Below are positions 47,321-56,663 of a stretch of 64,000 nt of DNA, one piece after another. Below the pieces are notes generated by a model, which saw nothing but the letters and a program-made list of their open reading frames with translations, made no database searches and was not told the DNA's origin. Numbering within the stretch: the first letter of the stretch is position 1; the number at the start of each line of letters is the position of its first letter. Made by a program: the position numbers and the translations under genes. The stretch covers positions 16,008,392 through 16,072,391 of the forward strand of contig NC_067203.1 of NCBI RefSeq assembly GCF_026262505.1. The letters are read 5' to 3'. This DNA comes from Trichomonas vaginalis G3 (lineage: Eukaryota > Parabasalia > Trichomonadida > Trichomonadidae).

Positions 47321-48560
47321 TTACTCATAAAAATTTTTCTTTGTATATACACCATTCTGAACATCTAAAAGACTTTTGACATTTGCCAAGAATGTACGTT
47401 TAGAAGCTGCCATATAACCATATTCTTGACAATATTGTTTATACGAATCGTACAATGACCTTTCATCTAAACACTCAAAGTCAGTTTCATCTATGAACAG
47501 TTCATATACACTCTTGTTTGCTTCTAACAATGTTTGTCTCTCTTCGGTATGTGGAATTTGTCTTGGATTGAACTTAGAAATATCTAATGTCATAAATATG
47601 AGAACAAGTGGTTGTAAAAGTCAGATGTCAAAGTTTCTGCTAAGTCGTCAAAATATTCTGTATCTTTGCATATGAGCTTCTGACGTTCTGACAACTACAT
47701 ATCTTCTGTCAGAACTTTCTAACTTCATCGGAACAGTATTGTTTGAAACCATAATGAAGTTTGCAACATTTTCACAAACTCTTTGGTCTTTATACTCTTC
47801 TTCAACAACTCCAACTTTGTCTGTTATAAGACTCTTCAAAGCATCTGAGTTTAAAACTTTTGTTGTATCTATACTTTGAAGTTCGTTACATACTATAAGT
47901 TTCATATTCTCTATTGAGGAGTTAAACTTGCCACAGATGTTTTCTAAGTTTGTCATATTCGGGTTCGAATAGCCCTCTAATAGTTTGCATAAGATATCTG
48001 TAAAGAATGTGTTCTTACCAGTTCCTTGTTTTCCAATTATAATGAGAGCAGTTTCATTTTTAGCACTTGGATGTTGTAAGATGTTTGCAAACCAACATAA
48101 GATATACTCATAAACCTTTTCGTTTCCATTGCATATAATTTCTTTGACATGGTCTAACCAAGCTTCTATAATATTTTCTTTCCATTCTACTTGTTCATAT
48201 TTATATCCAGTGAAGATAGAATAGAAGTTTGGAGAAGGTGTATAGAACTTTATACCTCGAACTGAAAAATCTTCTAACTTTGACAATAAGATATCCCAAG
48301 CATCTAACATCTTCATGCCAACTTGTACGACTTTTATTTTCTTAAGTTTCTGTCTACTTACATTCTTGTTCAGACACTATTGTTGCTCTTGGTTTGTTAA
48401 AGACAACATCCCATTCTTTCATAACATAACATTCTGGGGCAGAGTCAACATAAATGACTAAACGTTTCAAATTCTCGACTGCTTTGTTATAGTCTCTAAA
48501 TGGACACATATTTCTGAATGCTTGGAAGTCATAAAAATCTGAAACATCTATTCTGTACAT
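47321..48560 (-). pseudogene. Polinton: SF3 helicase, D5-like primase-helicase family
   Basis: Walker A (ALIIIGKQGTGKNTFFTDIL), Walker B (MKLIVCNELQS) and motif C (VANFIMVSNNTVPM) are in the right order for SF3 helicases of the D5/DUF5906 group. A winged-helix-like end (SLYDSYKQYCQEYGYMAASK) follows, as in pox and giant-virus D5. I see no separate primase or polymerase domain. It would unwind DNA at the element's origin. Broken about two or three times. Confidence 0.85.
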
Positions 48561-48588
48561 TTTTATAAAAATAAAAAAAATATTTTTT

Positions 48589-49388
48589 TTATTCTTGACT
48601 TTGTTGTTCCATTTGTTGCATTTGTTGTTCTTGAGCTATTTGTTGTTGAAGTTGTTCTTGTAATACAATACTTTCACCAGTTGCATCTTCCAATTCGAAA
48701 CTTTCTGCCGTCATTGACAAATACATAGGACATAAAAGTTTTACAGGAACAAAGTTTGCGTCAACTAATGTCAACGTTATACTTGCCAAAGTGTTTGAGT
48801 TCACTAAGGTTGAAAATTCTGCATTCGAATGAACAATAGGCAAACCAACCAGCAGGAGAAAGTATTGTTTATACGCATAAGTATTTTTTGGTCATAATAG
48901 TTTCTGTCGACATTCGAATAACACTTTGAACCTAAGTTTGAAACAATATATAAGATTGGTGTGCTTAATGTCAATGGAATAGACATTCCTTGTATGACAC
49001 CTTTTTCCTGTATAGGAAACTTTGGTAGTAAAAACCAGAAATAAGTTTTGTATTATAGCTCATATCGTTTATAGTAAACTCAGTCGGACATCCAAACATA
49101 ATGAAACCTGCTCTAGTTGCAGCACATGTTACACCCGTACTTAAAGTATTAAATAAGTCAACAAAACCTGTTGGTGGTATATCTGAGTAAGTATCTTCAA
49201 AGGAGTATTTTTTTACCATTCACAACAATAAAGTCTTCTGGTGTCAAAAGAGACAAAACAGGCTTTAGTCGTCATTGTGTTAAAGTTAGTTTACAATACC
49301 GTCCTTGAGGACTTTGTAAGTTTGTTATAGAATTATATGACTCAGGGTTTTTAGTCGTAATAGTATAAACCATTATGTCTTCTGCCAT
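48589..49388 (-). pseudogene. Polinton: candidate minor capsid (penton-like) protein
   Basis: About 265 residues, beta-rich (VYTITTKNPESYNSITN, GVTCAATRAGFIMFGCP, FTINDMSYNTKLISGFYY, IPLTLSTPILYIVSNLG) with a Gln-rich end (QEQLQQQIAQEQQMQQMEQQ). Size, beta content and place between helicase and major capsid region suggest the single-jelly-roll penton protein, but no motif proves it. Broken a few times. Confidence 0.4.
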
Positions 49389-49397
49389 TTATATATA

Positions 49398-49630
49398 TTT
49401 AAAAGTTTTTCTGAAAGTGGAGAAGAACTTCATCTAAACTTTCACATGGCGTTTCTTGAAGTTCTCTGTCTAAGAAGTTCAAATATTTTGTAAAGACATA
49501 GAACTTTCCTTTGTCTACACGAACAAACAAAACAGGGACTTTCATATCGTTCAAAAGTGTTGTAAAGTCCTTTACATGAAATAAAGTCTATATTATTTTT
49601 CTTCAAACATCTTTCAAGAAGTTTTGACAT
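49398..49630 (-). pseudogene. Polinton: small hypothetical protein
   Basis: MSKLLERCLKKNNIDFIS, then a segment with FYVFTKYLNF-type hydrophobic residues and an ETPCESLDEVL-like end. Family unknown. Broken about once. Confidence 0.35.
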
Positions 49631-49649
49631 TTTTACTTAGCAAATAAAT

Positions 49650-50215
49650 TTTAATGAAAATGTTGTGGTCGTCAAATATTTTTATGACGTCTGGGAAACT
49701 ATACTTTAAGTTCAACGTTTCACCTCCTTTCATAACGTATATTTGTCAATGACATTATATGAAACACCACAGCAACTAATGTCGGGTTCTATTTCTTTGA
49801 TGTTTATATCGTCTGCCTCTGTCAAAAGTTTCAATAGTTCTTTCAAGACTTCATGAGGTTGACAATGACATATGAGTTCACTTTTACAGGGTTGTGTTCG
49901 ACCAAGTTTAACATTATACTTAAAGCTTGACAAATCTTCTCCTGAGTTTGAAGTTTGTCTTTCAGTTGTTGGTAGTCGTTTCGAATATCTGCAACAGAAC
50001 TTAAGTCTCTGCTAACTTCAGGATATGTTGGTTCTTTTACAGGAACAATTGTTATACCATCTTCGTCTTCGTATGGTTTCCCCACTTCAACATCTCTGTC
50101 TTTGACATTGACAACAACACTTTGACTGTTTGTTTGAGTTGGTGAATTAACTTCACATCTGCCACCGCCATTAAACCTTTTGAAACACTTACGCTTCTAT
50201 TTTTCGGAAATGACA
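49650..50215 (-). pseudogene. Polinton: hypothetical coiled-coil protein
   Basis: MSFPKNRSVSVSKGLMAVAD at the start, then an acidic stretch with DEDGITIVPVKEPTYPEVS and a heptad segment (DIRNDYQQLKDKLQTQEKI). Divergent from the small gene at 50234 across an 18-bp box. Family unknown; broken a few times. Confidence 0.4.
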
Positions 50216-50233
50216 TTTTACTTAGAATAAAAA
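50216..50233. promoter_or_regulatory. 18-bp divergent promoter, TTTTACTTAGAATAAAA
   Basis: It separates two start codons pointing away from each other and closely matches the box at 34019-34036. Confidence 0.55.
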
Positions 50234-50560
50234 GATGTACGTATTCGAGTATCTCTTCGAATTGAAGCAGAACAAAGTTTACACACACAAACAATACAAA
50301 TACATTGACAGAATAGTTTTTATACAAACAATGGTAAATGTTATAGAATAGCAGTCTTTGCTGAACCTAAATATTTTCATAAAGCAAAGAAAGTTGGTAT
50401 AACTGAAATGGTGAAAGTTCTTGACGTTGACAAAAATATAACAACAAAACTTACAGATATTTCTAAAGGTAAGTTTATCTTACAATATTTGTCAAAACTG
50501 GCGTACTGTCAATATTTGACGGAGAGAAGTCAGTTCAAGAACAACTTACTGACCTGCTGC
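50234..50560 (+). pseudogene. Polinton: small hypothetical protein
   Basis: MYVFEYLFELKQNKVYTHKQ, later FAEPKYFHKAKKVGITEMVK and KVLDVDKNITTKLTDISK. The wording vaguely recalls the T5orf172/GIY-YIG-like fold (YKIGITxxxxxR), but this is weak. Converges with the capsid gene. Broken about once. Confidence 0.4.
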
Positions 50561-52145
50561 CAAAATCTGCTCGATGGAAGCTGTCGTTATGCCAATCTGA
50601 GGAGCCCCAGCAGGTTTCATCGAACGAATCTTCAAAAGAGCATCTTCCGTGAAAAGTGCTATTGGTTTTGTAAACTTCTTTGCTCTCAGTTCATCTGGAC
50701 CGTCTCTGTCACCAGTATATTGTATTTGTACAGTACCAACAGTTGAAATACCACCCATAAAGTCTTCTGAGTCAGCAAATGGAATGCCAAGCCAAAAGTT
50801 TGAACGGTCTCCATTTGTATATTGAAGTTTTTTGACCTCCTGTATGAGTCCATACTTTCACATATGGCATAATAGAACTTTGCATTTCAGGGTTAATGGT
50901 TGTTGTGAAGTTGTTGTTAAAGTTCATAGCATCTAATGTCAAGTTGTATGACCTCATATCCTCAACTGTAGAATATTCTTCTCTTGGATAATATTGGCCA
51001 TCTATGTTTATATGATATTTAATACCGGGGTTGTAGAAACAAGAATAGTCATTTATAGTTCGTCTGAACAGTACAAACCATAGTATCTGCATGTTTCATT
51101 TGCAGTTGTTAAAGCAATATCTGTTCTTGCACCTGGGTCAACTTTGGTTTCCAACTTCACCTGCAAAGTCTTTGACAGATATTTGGTGTATAGGGAACAT
51201 AAGTGGAACTGCAATATATTTGGCAGCTAAAGCATTTGAAATATCTGGGTCCCATATAGACTGCAAGTCTGCTTTCTATTCCTCTTGCATTCAAACTTTT
51301 CGCATGTGAACTTAACTGGGTCCAAGCAGTTCCAGCAGCATTGAAATAATAGTTTACTTCATTGTTGAAGTTTGAGAAACCAAAGTCTAAGTCAACTTTG
51401 TCTTTGCAAAAGTCACAGAACTTGGCTCCACCAGTTCCAGCTACAGTAATGCTGAATGGGTCTTGTGTTGGTGCAATGACTAAGTTATTTTTGCTTGGAG
51501 TAAGTTCAATAGAAATTTTTCCTGCCCAGTTTGGCAAGTATCTTAAAAACCTGAAGATGAGGAAAGATGACAAAGGAATCTAAGTTTCAGTTTTACTTTA
51601 GTGGCAGCAGTTCCATCTGAACCAGAAAGGTTAACATAAACTCCTGGAACGTTAGGGTCAAGTCTTCTTATTTTCTCAATATTTTGCATACTGGTCTGTT
51701 TGTTCTCTAGCTTGTGGTTGTACTGAGTTTCTCAAGCGAACCATTCAAGTTTGCCCATGTTACTGGTTTGAACTAAGTCAGAGTTAGAATATCTTATATC
51801 CCATGAAAACTTCTGGAGCATATTGGTATCCGACATAGAAATTCCATTGCAACCTTTCTTGTCAGACAACTTGGCAGAAGGTTTTTATTTCAATGTCTTG
51901 TTCCACGTATAAGAATGAGTTTCAATAGAAATAATATGAAACCTGTCGCAAGCAATATCTACTGTTGTTGAAGAACCTTCTCCAAACTCACCTACGTTTC
52001 CATAAGAAACAGCAGTTGTATATTCGTAAGTTCCAGGAACTATTTCTGACCTTCTAATGGCATTGTCGCATTCGTTATACCATTCGGAAACATTTCGTTC
52101 ATGGCATCCAAAACTGTTGGCGTTATATTCTGAGCGGCGTACATT
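50546..52145 (-). pseudogene. Polinton: candidate major capsid protein
   Basis: A minus-strand coding region of about 530 codons begins MYAAQNITPTVLDAMNEMFP and is beta-rich and Asn/Gly/Thr-rich throughout (WAGKISIELTPSKNNLVIAP, FCKDKVDLDFGFSNFNNEVN, FTTTINPEMQSSIMPYVKVW, then TVGTVQIQYTGD and KPIALFTEDALLKIRS near the end). Length and composition fit the double-jelly-roll capsid of Polintons and virophages, and it is next to the packaging block. No single motif is decisive. Broken several times. Confidence 0.5.
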
Positions 52146-52210
52146 TCATATGGGTAAAAATATAGAATAGTTGGATTTATATATCATAATAGAACCCACT
52201 CGACCAAGCT

Positions 52211-55200
52211 TTACTTTGTTCTACTCTTCTTCTTTGGTGTCGCTTTTGGTAACTTGCCCTCTGCTTCAAGTTGTTGCATCTTTGCCTCATGTTCACCTAG
52301 TATGTTGTAAATTTCCCATGTCCTTTTTGCCTTTGGGCTCTGGTCGCCCAACTCAGGTAACCTATATCCTAGAAAGATTTTGTCATAGTTTGTATTTGAG
52401 TCTTCGCGTATTGTTTGCATGACTCTTTCCTGAGTTTCCGGTTCAAGCTCTTCAAACAGAGCTTGTCCATATGGAATAAGCTCGTTTCCAAATATATGTT
52501 TTTGTAGCCATTCTGGTTTTCTTTCCATGTTACCAACAATATCTTTTGTGAATGGGAAAGCTTTTACCCAATGTTTCAGTCTTGCGTCATTTATTTCTGT
52601 AGTTGGTTTTATTTTGTCAAGGAACATGTTTTTCAATACTAACATTTCATTTGGTACTGTCCATTTGAGTTTTCTTAAATATTCATCCCTTCTCGGTTCA
52701 TTGTCTGCAAAGTAAGTTTTTATGACATTTTGTAAACTTTCGTTTGCAAGGTCATGTACAATAGGTTCTCTTCCTTCTCTCTCCCTAACTTTCTTTCTAA
52801 ACTCTTCACCAAATATACCATCTCTATGGTTCTGTGTAGTTCTTTGAGATAAATGTTCTAGAACGTCAGGTGTTATATTTCCATCAGCCATGTTCATTTC
52901 ATACTGGTCCAAAATATCTGCATCTTTCATATCTTTCAATGGCATTAAAGCCGCGCTGAAAATACCAGCTACATCTGGTTCACCATTCACTTCCATTGCG
53001 TCTACAACTTCTTGGAATTGTGGTTGTAAGTTTATGAACCACCTATCCGGATTAGCTTTATGACCCCATCTCATTGTAGTTCCATCGTCTGCAGAAACAA
53101 AAGTAGGTTTGTTTCCATATTGGCTAGGTTCTGAATGAACTTTAAACAATGTTTCATTTCTATATGTTTTGTTGAAATTTAACCTTTTATTTTCACCGAG
53201 TTCATCCAAAGATTGAACGTTATATGCTCGTAAGTAAAAAGGATTGTTGTATTTGTGTACACTTTCTTTCAGTTCTTCCATTCTATGCTGGATATTTTCA
53301 TCTGATGTTGGAGTCTTTTGTATGTCGGCGAACATTTTTCGATATTCTTCTACTATGTCAGCCGAATTTTTCTTAGACTCTTGGAAAGATTCCATATTCC
53401 CCGCATACTCTTGTTGAGGGTCAAGATTTTTCGGCTGTTCCAAATCTTCATCTAGTTCTGTGAAGTTAGTTTCCAAAGGAGGGACTTGTTCGTTTCCTTC
53501 TGGCTCTTCTAGCTGTTGTTGCTGAACTATTTCTTCCATGTCTGGTTGTATCTGAACTTCTTCCTGTGGAGTTTCTTGTACCTCATCTGCTGGCATTTCA
53601 TATATTCCGAGACCGTTTTTAAAAAGTTCCCTATCTAAGTCATCCGGACTCATAAACCTTTCTTCTTTCGTTCCGTCTCTATTTTTTACGCGTTTCATGA
53701 AGAGAGTTGAATTATCGTTTAGCTCTGACACCAAATATCTTGGAGTAAATTCAGTCATGTCATTTGGATGATATGCTATTAAATCATATCCCTTAGCGAG
53801 CTTGTATTTTCCAGGTTTGAAATTATATCCCATTTGGTGCTGAACCATAAAGCTAAATAGGTTCGGGTCAGTATTTCCTTCCTTGAACTTTCTAATAGCT
53901 TCTTTATATCTGTCACTAAAGTCAAGAGTATCTGGGTAACCATAGTCTTCCTTAAGCATTTTTAAGAATTCTTGGTTTCCTTGTTCTCTACTTCTTTTAT
54001 GTCCTTGCTCTGTTTGTGGTTGTTGTGGTGCAGTGTTTTGAACTGTTGGTTGTTGTGCTGGTTTTGGTTGTGGTGCAGTGTTTTGAACTGTTGGTTGTGG
54101 TGCTGGATTTTGAACTGTTGGTTGTGGTGCAGTGTTTTGAACTGTTGGTTTTGGTGCATGCCTGTGTCTGTGTCCATGTGACGATGTAAATGTTTTAGGT
54201 AGTCCTGGTGCAGGTGCTTCTCTTGGAGGGTTTGGTGGTATATAAGTTCCACCAGCTGGCACATATGTTCCATCTGCAGCATAATGTCCTACCTGACTTT
54301 TCGTTTTTAAGAAAGCATTTACTAGGTCTGTTTTGGTCTGTTGTAACTCTTTTTCTTGACTTTCCACAACAGTTGCTCTAACGGCGTCATAGGCACTTTG
54401 AACTGCCTGTCTCGTTGCTGCATCTGTTATTTTCGTCATATTTTGTGCTACTTCTCTTAACTCTTTGTCGAAACCTTCAGACTTCAGTTTCTTTCCAGAT
54501 GAGAAGTCGTTCACTAGTTTCACCTTACTATGAAGAGCTTCGAAGGCGTTCTTAAAGTCAGCATTCATTAAAGCTTCATTTGAACTGTCTTCATCCGCTT
54601 GTATTTTTGTCCTTATTGACCCTATAAGTTGGGCTGCTTTGGCGTTGGCTTGGGCATCTAACCAGTCATTATTAGCTTTTATATATTCTGCGCTTTTCAT
54701 TGCCTTTTGCATGGCCGCGTCGTTATTTTTACTTTCTTGTGCTAAGTTTTCATACTGTACGGTTTGGTTTTGCAACTGTAAAAGTTTTTCTGCCTTTACA
54801 TTTGCTTCAACTTCTTTTTTATACTCATCGCTATCCATATATGTCTTCAGGGCTTTTTGTTTTATTTCTTCATCTTTCAGTACTTTATATTGAGTAGTAT
54901 GGTTTTTCAAATTTATAACATCTTGTTCCATTTTTGCTACTTCTGCTGCTTTTTCTGACACTTTTTTCGCATATTCCTCTGTACTTAGTTCTTTCAGTTG
55001 TTCTTCTTTCTTCTTTTTCTCTACGTTTAACTCATTGAGTTTCTTTGTGTGTCTGTCATATTCTAGTTTCTTTTCGTTTTCACTTATTTGTTTCTGTATG
55101 TCTATGTTTGACTTTTTGACATCTGTTATTTGATTTTTGAGTGAACTCAAATTCATTTGACTTTGAGGGTTATAGGCTGTTCCGTCTGCAGCTCCACCAT

Positions 55201-55414
55201 AGCCTGCCATTTTCGCTAAAAGTGCCGCTCTTAAACCTCCACTCTGTGCACCAATAACTCGGTTTAAAAGCATAGGGTTGCTTGACATTTGTTGCAACAT
55301 AGTGGGGTCATTCATAATTTGTTGTTGCAACTGTTGTTGTGGTGTCAGTTTTACTATTGGATGTTTCAATGCTCCCTTCCTCTTACGTATATTCTTACGT
55401 AGCTTACGTGGCAT
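52211..55414 (-). CDS. Polinton: 1067-residue Gln-rich coiled-coil protein
   Basis: The longest ORF of the element looks whole. A basic N-terminus (MPRKLRKNIRKRKGALKHP) leads to a Gln/Met-rich part and a long charged coiled coil (about 90-400). Tandem repeats of the type QNTAPQPTVQNPAPQP (about 435-485) precede a large C-terminal region (500-1067) with acidic Gln-rich and folded-looking parts (PNEMLVLKNMFLDKIKP, WLQKHIFGNELIPYGQAL). It ends in a basic tail (KATPKKKSRTK). No known domain seen. Position beside the capsid gene suggests a large structural or core protein. Confidence 0.65.
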   Translation of the reverse strand: MPRKLRKNIRKRKGALKHPIVKLTPQQQLQQQIMNDPTMLQQMSSNPMLLNRVIGAQSGGLRAALLAKMAGYGGAADGTAYNPQSQMNLSSLKNQITDVKKSNIDIQKQISENEKKLEYDRHTKKLNELNVEKKKKEEQLKELSTEEYAKKVSEKAAEVAKMEQDVINLKNHTTQYKVLKDEEIKQKALKTYMDSDEYKKEVEANVKAEKLLQLQNQTVQYENLAQESKNNDAAMQKAMKSAEYIKANNDWLDAQANAKAAQLIGSIRTKIQADEDSSNEALMNADFKNAFEALHSKVKLVNDFSSGKKLKSEGFDKELREVAQNMTKITDAATRQAVQSAYDAVRATVVESQEKELQQTKTDLVNAFLKTKSQVGHYAADGTYVPAGGTYIPPNPPREAPAPGLPKTFTSSHGHRHRHAPKPTVQNTAPQPTVQNPAPQPTVQNTAPQPKPAQQPTVQNTAPQQPQTEQGHKRSREQGNQEFLKMLKEDYGYPDTLDFSDRYKEAIRKFKEGNTDPNLFSFMVQHQMGYNFKPGKYKLAKGYDLIAYHPNDMTEFTPRYLVSELNDNSTLFMKRVKNRDGTKEERFMSPDDLDRELFKNGLGIYEMPADEVQETPQEEVQIQPDMEEIVQQQQLEEPEGNEQVPPLETNFTELDEDLEQPKNLDPQQEYAGNMESFQESKKNSADIVEEYRKMFADIQKTPTSDENIQHRMEELKESVHKYNNPFYLRAYNVQSLDELGENKRLNFNKTYRNETLFKVHSEPSQYGNKPTFVSADDGTTMRWGHKANPDRWFINLQPQFQEVVDAMEVNGEPDVAGIFSAALMPLKDMKDADILDQYEMNMADGNITPDVLEHLSQRTTQNHRDGIFGEEFRKKVREREGREPIVHDLANESLQNVIKTYFADNEPRRDEYLRKLKWTVPNEMLVLKNMFLDKIKPTTEINDARLKHWVKAFPFTKDIVGNMERKPEWLQKHIFGNELIPYGQALFEELEPETQERVMQTIREDSNTNYDKIFLGYRLPELGDQSPKAKRTWEIYNILGEHEAKMQQLEAEGKLPKATPKKKSRTK

Positions 55415-55563
55415 TTTAAGTGAAGTTAAAAAGCGGTTTTTGACAGATGTTTATATGACACTTTTTGTTCAGCTCAAAAAACTACTCGGTCAAAGTGTTG
55501 TCAGTTTTGTAAAATAACCGTCCTCTCTCCGTGCCTATGACGAAGAAATCATGAAAATTCAAG

Positions 55564-55611
55564 AGGTGAGAAAAGAGGTGAGAAAACAGGTGAGATCTCA
55601 CCTCTTCACCT
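55564..55611 (-). repeat. AGATCT palindrome unit, GGTGAG class, inverted (11)
   Basis: Mirror of the unit at 31403 in the left TIR. Confidence 0.85.
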
Positions 55612-55716
55612 AAACTTTATTTTTGGGTCCTTTACACTCATTACGATGAAGAAGTCTTGACAAAACATTTACGAAGAAGTCTTGACAAAACATTTACGAA
55701 GAAATCTTGACAAATT

Positions 55717-55766
55717 CAAGAGGGTAGAAAAGAGGTTAGAAAAGAGGTTAGATCTAACCTTCTACC
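55717..55766 (-). repeat. AGATCT palindrome unit, GGGTAG class, inverted (12)
   Basis: Mirror of the units at 31112 and 31258 in the left TIR. Confidence 0.85.
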
Positions 55767-56277
55767 CTAAACATTATTTTTGGTCATTTACACTCATTAC
55801 GATGAAGTCTTGACAAAACATTTACGTTCATGTTTGACAAAACATTTACGAAGAAGTCTTGACAAAACATTTACGAAGAAGTCTTGACAAAACATTTACG
55901 AAGAAGTCTTGACAAAACATTTACGAAGAAGTCTTGACAAAACATTTACGAAGAAGTCTTGACAAAACATTTACGTTCATGTTTGACAAAACATTTACGA
56001 AGAAGTCTTGACAAAACATTTACGAAGAAGTCTTGACAAAACATTTACGAAGAAGTCTTGACAAAACATTTACGAAGAAGTCTTGACAAAACATTTACGA
56101 AGAAGTCTTGACAAAACATGAAAACATATATAATTTGTGAAAAGCGACACATTATATATAATGTTTTCGACCCAGAAGACTAACAATTTTCCGAATAAAA
56201 AACTTCATTTATATTAAACATCATCAGGGCTAGAAGGCACGAAGTGCCTGGAAGCCCCACTACCTTTTTTTTTTTTT

Positions 56278-56285
56278 TTTAGTAA
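56278..56285. repeat. Candidate target-site duplication, right of Polinton
   Basis: TTTAGTAA, matching 30575-30582. Confidence 0.5.
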
Positions 56286-56663
56286 TAGAAGCGAAATTGA
56301 TAACAAATCAAATCCTTCTTAATAAGTATCTATTTATTCACAAAATTAAGAGAAATTCCTAAACATTTTTATGCCCATTGATCTTTCTAACATTATTGAA
56401 CTGGATACCCATTTATAGCCAATGGTGTCTTTTTGGTGGTTATAGATGGATATGATAAATTCAAGAATGACAATTTTCATATTCAAATTCTGGGAAAACA
56501 TAGTTTAAATTACAAATGCATTGGTATATACATCTGCCAAATCACTATTAACATTGATTCATCACGTTATGCTGCTAAATTATTTGATGGAAACAATAAG
56601 ATCATTAAATGATTGATATTTCCTCATGCAACAAAAAAGATTAATCGTATTAAATATATACTT
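56286..56663. other. AT-rich intergenic spacer
   Basis: Host DNA between the Polinton end and the primase gene. No gene or RNA seen. Confidence 0.5.

Larger units (their letters stand above)
30583..56279. mobile_element. Maverick/Polinton-class element, ~25.7 kb
   Basis: The element is bounded by inverted repeats of ~0.7-0.85 kb that begin with an A-tract and AGTGGGGCTTCC on both ends, flanked by a shared TTTAGTAA. Its parts are an rve integrase, FtsK/HerA-type packaging ATPase, SF3 primase-helicase, candidate capsid genes, D12 methylase, phage-collar fibre, a paralogous pair of ~285-residue proteins, a KilA-N/T5orf172 cluster and a 1067-residue coiled-coil protein. The unique parts of the two inverted repeats differ at only one or two of ~150 bases, which suggests a young insertion. 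Even so the element is broken, with clearly more than ten breaks spread over its genes. No B-family polymerase or maturation protease was found by eye. Confidence 0.93.
55556..56279 (-). repeat. Polinton right terminal inverted repeat
   Basis: Inverted counterpart of the left end: two AGATCT palindromes (55564 and 55717), about ten 25-bp satellite units interrupted twice by a CGTTCATG variant, the unique 145 bp, CCCCACTACC and a T14 run. The outermost unique part differs from the left by only one or two bases. Confidence 0.9.

Noticed and set aside
30583-56279. B-family DNA polymerase of the Polinton
   Set aside because: I looked for long frames and YGDTDS/SLYPS-like motifs and found none; the 1067-residue ORF is coiled coil and Gln/Pro repeats.
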